Assembly (NCBI GenBank): GCA_902559985.1
Contig: CACEJY010000014.1
Span: forward strand, 1 to 32,652
DNA length: 32,652 nucleotides
From: an uncultured SAR116 cluster alpha proteobacterium
GTDB taxonomy: Bacteria; Pseudomonadota; Alphaproteobacteria; Puniceispirillales; Puniceispirillaceae
Direction of reading: 5' to 3'
Positions 23,626-32,219 of the stretch are shown piece by piece. The first letter of the stretch is position 1. The number at the start of each line of letters is the position of its first letter. The notes beneath the pieces are model-generated. The model had not been told where the DNA came from, did not search any database, and was given only the letters and a program-made list of their open reading frames with translations. The position numbers and the translations under genes are program-made.

Positions 23626-24201
23626 ATGCGTTTCCTAACATTATTTGTCATTTTGTTTGTCGGCTGGCTTCTAATGTCTGGCCATTATAATGGCCTGTTG
23701 ATTGGGTTAGGTGTGGCAAGTTGTGCGCTTTGTGCGTGGCTTAGCCTTCGCATTGGTGCCACTGACAGTGAGGGGCTGCCAATACATCTATTTAGCCGCC
23801 TTCCTTCATATCTAACCTGGCTTATTGGCGAAATTGTTTCATCGAATATAGCCACAGCCAAAATCATTCTTCGTGGAACGGCTGACCCAGAAACTTTTGA
23901 AGTTCCGGCTAATCAAACAACTTCGGCTGGGCTGGCTAATTATGCCAACTCAATTACCCTGACGCCTGGAACTGTTACCGTTGATATTGAAGAGGCTAAA
24001 ACCGGAAAAAGCCGGTTCCTGGTTCATGCGCTGCACCCACAATTTGGGGATGATGTGCGCGGTGGTGATATGGATAGACGAAATTGTGATCTTGAAGGTA
24101 TGGGTGCAATGGTCTCAGGATCAAAACGATTTTCGGGTATACCAACAAAATCTGATGCGAAAAAAGTAGATAAAAAATCACCAGGAAGTATTTCCAAATG
24201 A
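23626..24201 (+). CDS. mrpE: Mrp-type Na+/H+ antiporter subunit E
   Basis: A 191-residue MnhE/MrpE protein. The N-terminal helices are MRFLTLFVILFVGWLLMSG and LLIGLGVASCALCAW. The family core has YLTWLIGEIVSSNIATAKIIL, then NYANSITLTPGTVTVDIE, then FLVHALHP (residues ~60-145). The last 50 residues are a basic, Ser/Lys-rich extension. It is the first gene of a tightly overlapping operon of Mrp/MBH-type subunits; its stop overlaps the mrpF start (ATGA). No strong ribosome binding site precedes it. MrpE is a small membrane subunit of the antiporter complex. Confidence 0.93.
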   Translation: MRFLTLFVILFVGWLLMSGHYNGLLIGLGVASCALCAWLSLRIGATDSEGLPIHLFSRLPSYLTWLIGEIVSSNIATAKIILRGTADPETFEVPANQTTSAGLANYANSITLTPGTVTVDIEEAKTGKSRFLVHALHPQFGDDVRGGDMDRRNCDLEGMGAMVSGSKRFSGIPTKSDAKKVDKKSPGSISK

Positions 24202-24476
24202 TGATGATTGTTGCAATAGTCGCCTGCGCGGTTTGCCTTGTAATGGCGCTTATTCGAACCGCGTTAGGGCCAACGGCATTTGACCGTGTTCTGGCTGTTA
24301 ATGCCATTGGCACTCTAATGATACTGGGGATTTCACTTCACGGCTTTATCATGGAACGGCCAGAATTTGTTGATATTGCGTTACTATATGCAATTTTGAA
24401 TTTCATTGGTACCTTTGCCGTGCTCAAGATCTTTAGTACTGGCTCACTTGGTGACCTTGGAAAAGGGCCAAAATAA
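24198..24476 (+). CDS. mrpF: Mrp-type antiporter subunit F
   Basis: A 92-residue MrpF/PhaF protein with three membrane helices and the family segment RTALGPTAFDRVLAVNAIGT (~residues 19-38), followed by DIALLYAILNFIGTFAVLK. Its start overlaps the end of mrpE and its stop overlaps the mrpG start (TAATG), so translation is coupled throughout. Confidence 0.94.
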   Translation: MMMIVAIVACAVCLVMALIRTALGPTAFDRVLAVNAIGTLMILGISLHGFIMERPEFVDIALLYAILNFIGTFAVLKIFSTGSLGDLGKGPK

Positions 24477-24838
24477 TGGAATTGCTGATCCTCATCCTCT
24501 CTGGTCTGTCACTTTTTATTGGCATCGTTGCACTACTTATTGGCAGCTTTGGCTTAATCCGCCTGCCAGATGTGTTTTGCCGGATTCATGCAGTTGGCAT
24601 GATTGATACCGCCGGTGCAAGTTTCATTATCCTCGGCATGGTGATTTACGAAGGCTTTACCCTTGTGACGGTGAAGCTATTGTTTGTTGGCATTTTTCTG
24701 TTTTTCACAAGTCCAATCGCAACGCATGCGGTAGCCCAAGTGGCGCACACGATGGGGGTTGCACCTGTTGGCCGCAATCTTACGAAACGGCCTTTCGCGA
24801 AAACAACAGCAAGTGGTCGATCCGGTAAAGGGAAATAA
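24476..24838 (+). CDS. mrpG: Mrp-type antiporter subunit G
   Basis: A 120-residue MrpG/PhaG protein with three membrane helices. The signature is FGLIRLPDVFCRIHAVGMIDTAGA split at residues 27-50, followed by FFTSPIATHAVAQVAH. The C-terminal 30 residues are basic and variable. The gene lies between mrpF and a DUF4040/MbhE-type gene, with 2 nt to the latter. Confidence 0.94.
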   Translation: MELLILILSGLSLFIGIVALLIGSFGLIRLPDVFCRIHAVGMIDTAGASFIILGMVIYEGFTLVTVKLLFVGIFLFFTSPIATHAVAQVAHTMGVAPVGRNLTKRPFAKTTASGRSGKGK

Positions 24839-24840
24839 TA

Positions 24841-25464
24841 ATGGCAAGTCTGATAATTGATGTGTTTTTGCTGGTATTGCTCGTCTTAATTGCTGTAATG
24901 GTTGTTCGAACTTGCAAGCTATATGCGGTAATAGTAATGTCGGGTGCTTACTCACTGACATCGGCTGCAATTTTTGTAAATCTCGATGCTGTTGATGTGG
25001 CTTTTACCGAAGCGGCAGTCGGGGCTGGCATTTCAACCATCCTTTTTCTTGCAGTCATGGCATATGTCCCAGCTGACGAAAAACCTGGCTTAAACCGAAA
25101 TTTTCTGGCTGGTTTTATATGTGTCGGGGCAGGAGCGTTGCTGTTACTTGCCGTGACTGATTTACCATCTTTTGGCGATCCGATGTCGCAAGTCCATCAG
25201 CATGTAGCGCCCCGTTACCTCACCGAAAGCGGAAGCGCGCTGCACATTCCGAACGTAGTGACAACAGTTTTGGCGAGTTACCGCGGATTTGATACATTAG
25301 GCGAAACGATTGTTGTCTTCACTGCGGGCCTTGGCGTTTTAATGCTTCTAGCCGGGGCAACGCGTACCCATCATATAGCAAAAAAAACCGGTAAGAAAAC
25401 TGCGTCAGGGGTATCAAAACAGGTTTCAAAGGTTTTGCCTAAATCAATGGGGAAAAAGGCATGA
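24841..25464 (+). CDS. DUF4040 plus MbhE-like fusion (equivalent of the MrpA C-terminus)
   Basis: A 207-residue membrane protein with about six helices. The first half has the DUF4040/MbhD pattern VDVAFTEAAVGAGISTILFL (~residues 53-72). The second half has the MbhE pattern NVVTTVLASYRGFDTLGETIVVF (~140-162). In canonical Mrp these segments form the C-terminal end of the large MrpA subunit; in archaeal MBH/MBX complexes they are the separate MbhD and MbhE. Here both parts are one protein placed between G and B. The C-terminal tail is basic. Its start is 2 nt after mrpG and its end overlaps mrpB by 4 nt. Confidence 0.86.
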   Translation: MASLIIDVFLLVLLVLIAVMVVRTCKLYAVIVMSGAYSLTSAAIFVNLDAVDVAFTEAAVGAGISTILFLAVMAYVPADEKPGLNRNFLAGFICVGAGALLLLAVTDLPSFGDPMSQVHQHVAPRYLTESGSALHIPNVVTTVLASYRGFDTLGETIVVFTAGLGVLMLLAGATRTHHIAKKTGKKTASGVSKQVSKVLPKSMGKKA

Positions 25465-25889
25465 AGCAAAATCCTGTATTCCGCGTTGTTGCTAAAATTC
25501 TGTTTGCGCCAATTATCATGTTTGGCTTGTATGTCCAGTTTCATGGGGATTATAGCCCAGGCGGTGGTTTTCAAGCTGGAGTTATTATAGCCGCTGCCTT
25601 TATTCTGCATGCAATTGTCTTTGGGCTTCAAGCGGGCCGCGAAATCGTATCAGCACGGGTCAATCTTTGGATGATGGTTTTTGGCGTATCGCTTTATGGT
25701 GGAGTTGGCGTTGTTTCTATGGCGAAAGGTGGTCTCTTTCTTGATTATACGGCGCTGACTGGTTCAGTTGCAACGGGCCAGCATATCGGGATTTTGCTTG
25801 TTGAGCTTGGTGTAGGTTTGACGGTTACAAGCGTAATGCTGGCGGTTTTTCATGCGTTTGCCGGTTTTGTTGAGGATAATGCCAAATGA
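25461..25889 (+). CDS. mrpB: Mrp-type antiporter subunit B
   Basis: A 142-residue MnhB protein with four helices. The family signature HGDYSPGGGFQAGVIIAAAFIL is at residues ~28-49, and a further conserved segment has LLVELGVGLTVTSVMLAVFHA. It overlaps its upstream neighbour and mrpC by 4 nt each (ATGA). It is a membrane subunit of the antiporter. Confidence 0.94.
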   Translation: MKQNPVFRVVAKILFAPIIMFGLYVQFHGDYSPGGGFQAGVIIAAAFILHAIVFGLQAGREIVSARVNLWMMVFGVSLYGGVGVVSMAKGGLFLDYTALTGSVATGQHIGILLVELGVGLTVTSVMLAVFHAFAGFVEDNAK

Positions 25890-26290
25890 TTGAGCAACTC
25901 GCAGATAGTTGGAATTATGTCATTGTTATTATCTTGATGATGACAGGACTTTTTATAGTCATTGCACGTGCAAATTTGATAAAAAAGTTGATTGGACTAT
26001 CGATCTTTCAGACCTCGGTTTTCCTTTTCTATATTTCACTTGGTAAGGTTGCGGGTGGTACAGCTCCCATTCTTGATGGAAATCCAGGCACGCTATATTC
26101 AAACCCATTGCCACATGTGTTGATTCTAACTGCGATTGTGGTTGGGGTAGCAACCACCGCTCTTGGGCTGGCACTTATTTTGCGGATTAACGAAGCCTTT
26201 GGTAGCATCGAGGAAGATGAAATAATTGCGGCAAAATTAAACCAGTCGTTAGCGCGCCCTAAACGCCCAATTGATGAGGCTTCCGAATGA
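25886..26290 (+). CDS. mrpC: Mrp-type antiporter subunit C (NuoK-like)
   Basis: A 134-residue protein with three helices, homologous to NuoK. It has the NLIKKLIGLSIFQTSVFLFYI segment split near residues 30-50, and HVLILTAIVVGVATTALGLALILRI (~73-97). The last 25 residues are polar. It is coupled by 4-nt overlaps to mrpB and to the first antiporter-like subunit. Confidence 0.94.
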   Translation: MIEQLADSWNYVIVIILMMTGLFIVIARANLIKKLIGLSIFQTSVFLFYISLGKVAGGTAPILDGNPGTLYSNPLPHVLILTAIVVGVATTALGLALILRINEAFGSIEEDEIIAAKLNQSLARPKRPIDEASE

Positions 26291-27798
26291 TGGGAAGCGT
26301 TATTTTTACAAATTTACCGGCATTGCTGGTTGTGGTTCCGTTACTGCTGGCCCCGATTAGCGCTTTATTTACATTTGCCGGTTTGGGTTGGGCTATTGCA
26401 ATTGTTGGTACAGGAGCGTCTTTCATTTTTGCGCTATTGCTGCAATCAGTGACTGAAAACGGCGCCCGTATCAGTTACCACCTTGGTAATTGGGAACCAC
26501 CATGGGGCATTGAGTTTGTCGTCGACTCAGCAAGCAGCTTGACACTCGTTGTGATGTCGGGCCTTGGGTTCCTTGCAACGCTTGCTGCTCGTCAACTTGT
26601 GAAAAATGAAATAGCGGAAAAAGATATTGGCAAATTTTATGCAGCATGGCTTCTTGTCAGTGGTGGGTTATTTGGCCTTGTAATGACAGCTGATGCCTTC
26701 AATCTTTTTGTATTCCTTGAAATTTCTGCACTGGCATCGGTGATTTTGATTGGCATGGGCGCCGGTACCGACAGGCGCGCGCTGATCGCTGGTTATCATT
26801 ATCTTGTGATTGGCGCGGTCGGGGCCACTTTTTATGTCATTGGCGTTGGGTTTATTTACGCCATGACCGGCAGCTTAAACATGGTGGATATTGCCAACCG
26901 AATACCAGACGCTAGTGGCAGCGCTGCTATTTATGTTGGATTTGGTTTTATGGTGGCTGGCATCCTTGTTAAGGCGGCAATTTTTCCAGTGCATATTTGG
27001 CTTCCCGCGGCTTATAGCTATGCTCCGTCAGCCGTTTCAACATTGCTGGCATCAATTGCGACTAAAGCAGCACTTTATGTGTTGGCAAGGATCCTTTTTA
27101 CCGTTTTCAGCGGTATGCCGGAGGTTGTGACTATTGCCCTGTCAAACGTTATTGTGCCGCTTGCTGTTGGTGGTGTTTTCGTTGGCACAATCATGGCTAT
27201 TTATGAGGCTGATGTTAAGAAACTGTTTGCTCATTCATCGGTTGCGCAAATTGGATATATAGCTCTTGGCCTTGGTCTTGGAACGCCTGCCAGTGTCAGT
27301 GCTGCATTTATACATATTGGCAATCATGCGCTGATTAAGGGCGGTATTTTTATGGCCATCGGCGGGTTTGTTGCCGCTCTGGGTGCGCGTGCTAGCCTTG
27401 ACAGTCTGATTGGGATAGGGCGGCGTCTTCCTCTCACTGCGACAGCATTTGTGATATGTGGGCTTAGCCTTGCCGGATTACCCCTTACTGCTGGATTTAT
27501 CTCAAAATTGTATTTGGTGCGTGCGATCCTCGAAACTGAGTCTTATGTTATTCTCTCATTGGTACTGATTAGCAGCGCCTTATCAGTGGTTTATTTATGG
27601 AAGATCATGGAAGTCATGTGGATGCAACCAGCTCCTGCAAGATTGCCAAAACTGGTTGAAAATCCGGCAATATATTTGCCAATTTGGATCGTTGCCCTTG
27701 GCAATATCTGGTTTGGTATTGATGCCAATTGGCTTGTTTCAGCCTCGCAAATGGCGGCTCAAATACTCTTTGATTTATCATCAGGAGGCGGGGCATGA
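26287..27798 (+). CDS. mrpD: Mrp-type antiporter subunit D (first NuoL/M/N-like subunit)
   Basis: A 503-residue protein with about 14 helices of the NuoL/M/N antiporter family. Key proton-path residues are visible: the Glu in NLFVFLEISALASVIL (~residue 145), the Lys in GILVKAAIFPVHIWLPAAY, a further Lys in TKAALYVLAR, and the KKLFAHSSVAQIGYI loop near residue 310. The start is one of two adjacent ATG codons overlapping the mrpC stop. The gene is followed by a second, related large subunit with a 4-nt overlap. Confidence 0.94.
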   Translation: MMGSVIFTNLPALLVVVPLLLAPISALFTFAGLGWAIAIVGTGASFIFALLLQSVTENGARISYHLGNWEPPWGIEFVVDSASSLTLVVMSGLGFLATLAARQLVKNEIAEKDIGKFYAAWLLVSGGLFGLVMTADAFNLFVFLEISALASVILIGMGAGTDRRALIAGYHYLVIGAVGATFYVIGVGFIYAMTGSLNMVDIANRIPDASGSAAIYVGFGFMVAGILVKAAIFPVHIWLPAAYSYAPSAVSTLLASIATKAALYVLARILFTVFSGMPEVVTIALSNVIVPLAVGGVFVGTIMAIYEADVKKLFAHSSVAQIGYIALGLGLGTPASVSAAFIHIGNHALIKGGIFMAIGGFVAALGARASLDSLIGIGRRLPLTATAFVICGLSLAGLPLTAGFISKLYLVRAILETESYVILSLVLISSALSVVYLWKIMEVMWMQPAPARLPKLVENPAIYLPIWIVALGNIWFGIDANWLVSASQMAAQILFDLSSGGGA

Positions 27799-29252
27799 TG
27801 TCGCTCCAAATTGCAATGCTGATAGGCCTTTTAGCTCCCCTTATGGTTGCAGTTTTAACGCCGTTTTTAGCTGTGCGCCATGTTTGGCGTGATGCGGCTG
27901 GGCCTGTGGGAGGCGTGATAACCTTTATCGCGGCGGTTGAGGTTGCACTGGCAGTTCTTGATGGAGAAACCCCGCGTCTATTTGTTGCGCAAATAGCTGA
28001 AGGGCTTGCCATCGAATTTGCCGTAACGCCGCTTGGTGCAATCTTTGGTCTTGTTGCATCCGGCCTTTGGATTCTGGCTGCTCTCTATTCGGTTGGATAT
28101 ATGCGCGGCAATCATGAAAAGCATCAAACCAGGTTTGCGGCTTTTTACGCCGTTGCTGTTCATGCGGCAATGGCAGTGGCGTGGTCGGGCAATCTTCTGG
28201 TGCTTTTTATCTTCTACGAAATTCTTACGTTTTCTACATACCCACTTGTAACACATAAGGAAAGTGCTGTTGCGCGAAACGCTGGTCGCCTGTACATGAG
28301 CATTCTTGTTGGTACTTCGGTTATTCTTTTGTTGCCAGCTGTCGTGTGGGTATGGTTCAACACCGGTACCCTCGATTTTCGACCTGGCGGCTATCTTGAG
28401 GGGCAAATTGATCCAACTATGGTGCCTATTTTACTCGGGTTATTTGCATTTGGTGTTGGCAAGGCGGCGTTAATGCCAATTCATCGCTGGCTGCCCGCTG
28501 CAATGGTGGCTCCTACGCCTGTATCTGCTTTGCTACATGCTGTTGCGGTTGTTAAAGCGGGTGTTTTTACTATTCTGACCGTTGTTGTTTATGTGTTTGG
28601 TATCGATTTTCTAGCTAAAACTGGCGCCTCGCAATGGTTGATTTGGCTTACTGCCTTTACGATTTTAGCGTCAAGTGTGGTGGCCATCAGCAAGGATGAT
28701 ATTAAGGCACGCCTTGCCTATTCAACGATAAGTCAGCTTTCTTATATTGTTTTAGGGGCCGCGCTCGCATCACAAATGGCTGTCCAAGGGGCTGCTCTTC
28801 ACATCGTTATGCATGCGGCGGGTAAAATTACGTTATTCTTTTGTGCAGGCGCTATATACGTTCAGGCGCATCTTACTAAGGTTTCTGATCTAGACGGGCA
28901 GGGGCGCGAAATGCCATGGGTTTTTGCCGCATTTTTTGTTGGCGCTTTGTCCATTATTGGTATTCCTCCGCTTGGTGGGAGTTGGTCTAAATTCATGCTG
29001 ATGGTGGGTGCTGCCGATGCTGGCTATATCGCCATTCTTGTGGTTCTTGGATTATCATCATTGTTGAATGTTTTTTATCTGTTAGAGCCATTATCTCGAG
29101 CTTTTTTTCGAGAGAAAATTAAATCGGTAGAAGTCAAGCGTCATCCTTTGGTTGTTATTCCGCCAGTTATGACCGCTCTGATTTCTGTTGCGTTATTTTT
29201 CTACAACGAAACTTTCTTGGATCTCGCGATCCTTGCAAGCGGGGGGCGGTAA
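27795..29252 (+). CDS. Second NuoL/M/N-like antiporter subunit of the Mrp operon
   Basis: A 485-residue proton-conducting membrane transporter family protein with about 14 helices. The conserved Glu is in LFIFYEILTFSTYPLV (~residue 142), Lys in FGVGKAALMPIHRWLPAAM and in VAVVKAGVFTIL, and the loop SKDDIKARLAYSTISQLSYI follows. It matches MrpD-type proteins and the N-terminal module of MrpA. The large MrpA of classical systems is absent, so this gene probably supplies that half. It overlaps its neighbours at both ends. Confidence 0.92.
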   Translation: MMSLQIAMLIGLLAPLMVAVLTPFLAVRHVWRDAAGPVGGVITFIAAVEVALAVLDGETPRLFVAQIAEGLAIEFAVTPLGAIFGLVASGLWILAALYSVGYMRGNHEKHQTRFAAFYAVAVHAAMAVAWSGNLLVLFIFYEILTFSTYPLVTHKESAVARNAGRLYMSILVGTSVILLLPAVVWVWFNTGTLDFRPGGYLEGQIDPTMVPILLGLFAFGVGKAALMPIHRWLPAAMVAPTPVSALLHAVAVVKAGVFTILTVVVYVFGIDFLAKTGASQWLIWLTAFTILASSVVAISKDDIKARLAYSTISQLSYIVLGAALASQMAVQGAALHIVMHAAGKITLFFCAGAIYVQAHLTKVSDLDGQGREMPWVFAAFFVGALSIIGIPPLGGSWSKFMLMVGAADAGYIAILVVLGLSSLLNVFYLLEPLSRAFFREKIKSVEVKRHPLVVIPPVMTALISVALFFYNETFLDLAILASGGR

Positions 29253-29497
29253 TGAGAGACAGCATATCAAATAAATTGAGGGTCTTGGGCTTTAGGTCAA
29301 AATTAGTACTTATTACGCTAGCCTTTTTGTTGCTCGTCCTCGAATTTTTTGTGCATCGCCACGCTGAAACTGATATTGAGAATATCTTCTTTTTCCCTGC
29401 TCTTTATGCATTTGTCATTTGCGTGGCGATTGTATTAGGAGGAATTGTTCTAAGGAAATTAGTCATGCGCCGCGAGGATTATTACGATAATGGCTGA
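29252..29497 (+). CDS. Small two-helix membrane protein within the Mrp operon
   Basis: An 81-residue protein with a basic N-terminus, two membrane helices (KLVLITLAFLLLVLEFF and FFFPALYAFVICVAIVLGG) and a charged tail (MRREDYYDNG). Its start overlaps the stop of the preceding subunit (TAATG) and its end overlaps the next subunit by 8 nt, so it is surely translated with the operon. I know no function; an assembly or accessory subunit of the antiporter is likely. Confidence 0.8.
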   Translation: MRDSISNKLRVLGFRSKLVLITLAFLLLVLEFFVHRHAETDIENIFFFPALYAFVICVAIVLGGIVLRKLVMRREDYYDNG

Positions 29498-31189
29498 GTT
29501 ATTTTTAAATTTTCCTCCTGGTTTGATCATGGTTCTACTGGCAATGCCTGCCGCATTGGTGCCACATCATTACAGACAAATTTTTATACTTTCTGTTATA
29601 GCACTGTCTGCTTTTTTTCTAACTGCTGGTCCCGGTATTCATTGGGAAACTGAAATTTCAGGATTTAATTTAATTTTAAACAGAGCAGATCATCTTACTT
29701 TGCCCTTTGCTATCGTATTCCACATAGCGGCAGCTCTTAATGTAATATACGGATGGCATGAACCAAAACCTCTAGAGCATTGTAGCGGTTTGGCTTACGC
29801 TGGTGCCGCGATTGCCGCGTTACATGCGGGGGACTTGTTCTCACTTTTCATATGGTGGGAATTGACCGCCGTAACCTCAGTGTTTCTCATATTAGCAAGC
29901 GGTTCAAATCACGCCAAATCCTCGGCAATGAGATATTTAATCATTCAAGTATTATCAGGAATGTTCCTCCTGAGTGGTGCAGTTCTGGTTTTTGAAGATA
30001 GTGGATCGCTGGCATTTGATAAGATGAATCTGGGTACGGTTGGTACCTGGCTTATTTTTGTAGCTTTTGGGATAAAGGCAGCATTTCCTCTCCTTAACGG
30101 TTGGTTACAAGACTCTTATCCAGAGTCAACTGTCATTGGTACTGTAATGTTGTCCGCATTCACAACAAAGCTCGCGATCTATGCTTTGGCGAGGGGCTTC
30201 CCGGGAACAGATATACTAATAATAATCGGCTGTGTGATGACTATGTTTCCCGTTTTTTTGCTGTTATTGAGAACGACATGCGACGCGTTTTGTCATACAG
30301 CCTAAACAACCAGCTCGGATTTATGGTCGTCGCAATAGGGGTCGGAACGGAGTTGGCAATAAATGGTGCTGTTGCTCATGCTTTTGCACACATTATTTAT
30401 AAAGGGCTTTTGTTCATGAGCATGGGAGCAGTACTATATAGGGTTGGAACTGTTAAAGCTTCTGAACTTGGTGGCTTGTATAAAATGATGCCACTCACTT
30501 GCATTTTCTGTATAATTGGAGCTATGTCCATATCAGCTTTCCCTCTTTTTAGTGGTTTCGCGGCAAAGTCCCTAATAATGTCATCGCTTGGATATGAGGG
30601 CTTGGTTTATGCCTACTTGGTTTTACTAGCTGCTTCAGCGGGAGTGCTGCACCACTCAGGTATAAAAATTCCCTATTTCGCTTTTTTTGGTCACGATGGG
30701 GGGCATAAAGTAAAGGAAGCGCCGACCGGAATGATCGTTGCCATGGGAATCGCTGGACTATTGTGTATCCTGATTGGAGTACTCCCGTCTTTATTCTACT
30801 CCATTTTGCCGTATCAGATTGATTACAACCCCTATGACGCCGGTCACGTGCTTGCACAGTTGCAGTTGTTAATATTCTCAATACTTGCATTTGCGTTTTT
30901 AATGACTTTCAAAATATACCCGCCGGAGTTGAAATCTACCGTTTTAAATTCTGACTGGTTCTATCGCAGAATGTTACCAGCCCTCGGTTGGCCGATACTT
31001 AGTGCTGTTTTATCAGTTTGGGGAAGTTTTTTGCGCAAGGTGCGAGGCATCGTGAATTCTGCTTGGGATATGATCGACCAAATCATGCACAGCCCATTGG
31101 CTGGTCCAACGGTAAGTGGGCGGGCTGTTCTTATTCAAGCAGGGTTGTTGTCCTCTATATTGATGATAGCGTATGTGGTGGCTGGCTGA
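29490..31189 (+). pseudogene. Third NuoL/M/N-like antiporter subunit, interrupted by a frameshift at a T7 run
   Basis: Two frames together encode one 566-residue MnhD-like protein. The first runs from 29490 and would stop at 30305; the second carries the rest to 31189. The break is at TTTTTTT (30253-30259): before it the protein reads GCVMTMFPVF, and in the -1 frame it continues FAVIENDMRRVLSYSLNNQLGFM, the expected family sequence. Conserved Glu (FIWWELTAVTS) and Lys (FGIKAAFPLLNGWL) are in the first part; the C-terminal part has FAHIIYKGLLFMSMGA. One extra T would restore the frame, so a sequencing error, a recent mutation or slippage are all possible. The gene is otherwise intact and coupled to the upstream 81-residue gene. 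Confidence 0.85.
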
Positions 31190-31694
31190 GGTGCTAGTTG
31201 ATGCGAGTTTGCTCGCCCGCCTCCAACGTCTTGTTGTTGTTTTCTTAATTTTGATACCCGCCAGTGCGCACGCCACTGATGAGGTGGTTCAAGCCCCAGA
31301 CTATGAGAAAGTGAAAATCCGGCTAACTCCAGCCGACAGCTCAACACCGATTGCTTTTAGTGTAAAGCTTGCGGTAACTCCATCACAGCATGCCTTTGGG
31401 CTGATGTTCTCTCCGCCATTGCCGGCTAAAAGTGGAATGCTGTTTGTTTTTGAGGATATGAAACCACGAACGTTTTGGATGAAGAATACACCCGTCGCGC
31501 TTGATATGCTGTTTTTTGATGATAGCGGTCGGCTAGTTTCGTTAATCTCGAACGCCAAGCCCAACACTATGACTTTACTCCATTCAAGGGTAGCCGCCAG
31601 ATACGTTCTTGAGATCGGTGGTCTAGAGGCATCACGTTTAAATATAAAAATTGGGTCTCGTCTGCATTTGCCCATTGTAATCAATGGCAATTAG
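31173..31694 (+). CDS. DUF192 family secreted protein
   Basis: A 173-residue product with a hydrophobic N-terminal signal (LQRLVVVFLILIPASAHAT, cleavage near residue 35) and a DUF192 domain. The domain has VKLAVTPSQHAFGLMFSPPL, the core FVFEDMKPRTFWMKNTPVALDMLFFDD in two stretches, and YVLEIGGLEASRLNIKIG. The family is small and periplasmic or extracellular, without an established biochemical role. The ATG at 31173 overlaps the end of the antiporter subunit by 17 nt; GTG 31191 is an alternative start that would give a shorter signal region. It is probably co-transcribed with the antiporter operon but functionally unrelated. Confidence 0.88.
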   Translation: MWWLAEVLVDASLLARLQRLVVVFLILIPASAHATDEVVQAPDYEKVKIRLTPADSSTPIAFSVKLAVTPSQHAFGLMFSPPLPAKSGMLFVFEDMKPRTFWMKNTPVALDMLFFDDSGRLVSLISNAKPNTMTLLHSRVAARYVLEIGGLEASRLNIKIGSRLHLPIVINGN

Positions 31695-31781
31695 CCTCAA
31701 TTAAGCAAAAAATAAATAAATCATCATCCTTACGCGATGAATACTTGAAATTCTTTTAAAGGAGGGATAAGAAAACACCGT

Positions 31782-31858
<77 letters not shown>

Positions 31859-32219
31859 ACTCCCTTTTGTGGAATATTAATAATAAACAGTTTGTTACGT
31901 GGTTTTCCTCAATTTCATTCCCGCAATGTAAAGAATCAACGGCCCCAAAAATGCACAACCCCCCATTTGAGGCGTGGTTACAACCCAAATTATTTGTTGG
32001 TTATTTTAGTCAACGGTTTGTGCAACAAGCCCCCCAGCCTCAATTAACAACAATGGTCTACTGGGTGGAAACGAGACCCTTCTGCTTCTTTGGCATTCGA
32101 GTTCTTCATTTATTCATAGGCAATTGTCCAGCCAATGATCAGGATTCATCTCTACTCAAGCAGCAATAAAACCGTTCCCTTTGACATATTAGTCTGCGCA
32201 AACATCAAAACGCTGCGTT
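31859..32219. other. Gene-free region after tRNA-Pro
   Basis: These 361 nt carry no supported gene. A 100-codon open frame on the plus strand lacks a ribosome binding site and family resemblance. I see no integrase fragment, repeat of the tRNA end or clear hairpin here. Confidence 0.45.

Noticed and set aside
31867-32169. Open frame of 100 codons after tRNA-Pro
   Set aside because: It lacks a ribosome binding site and any recognisable motif.
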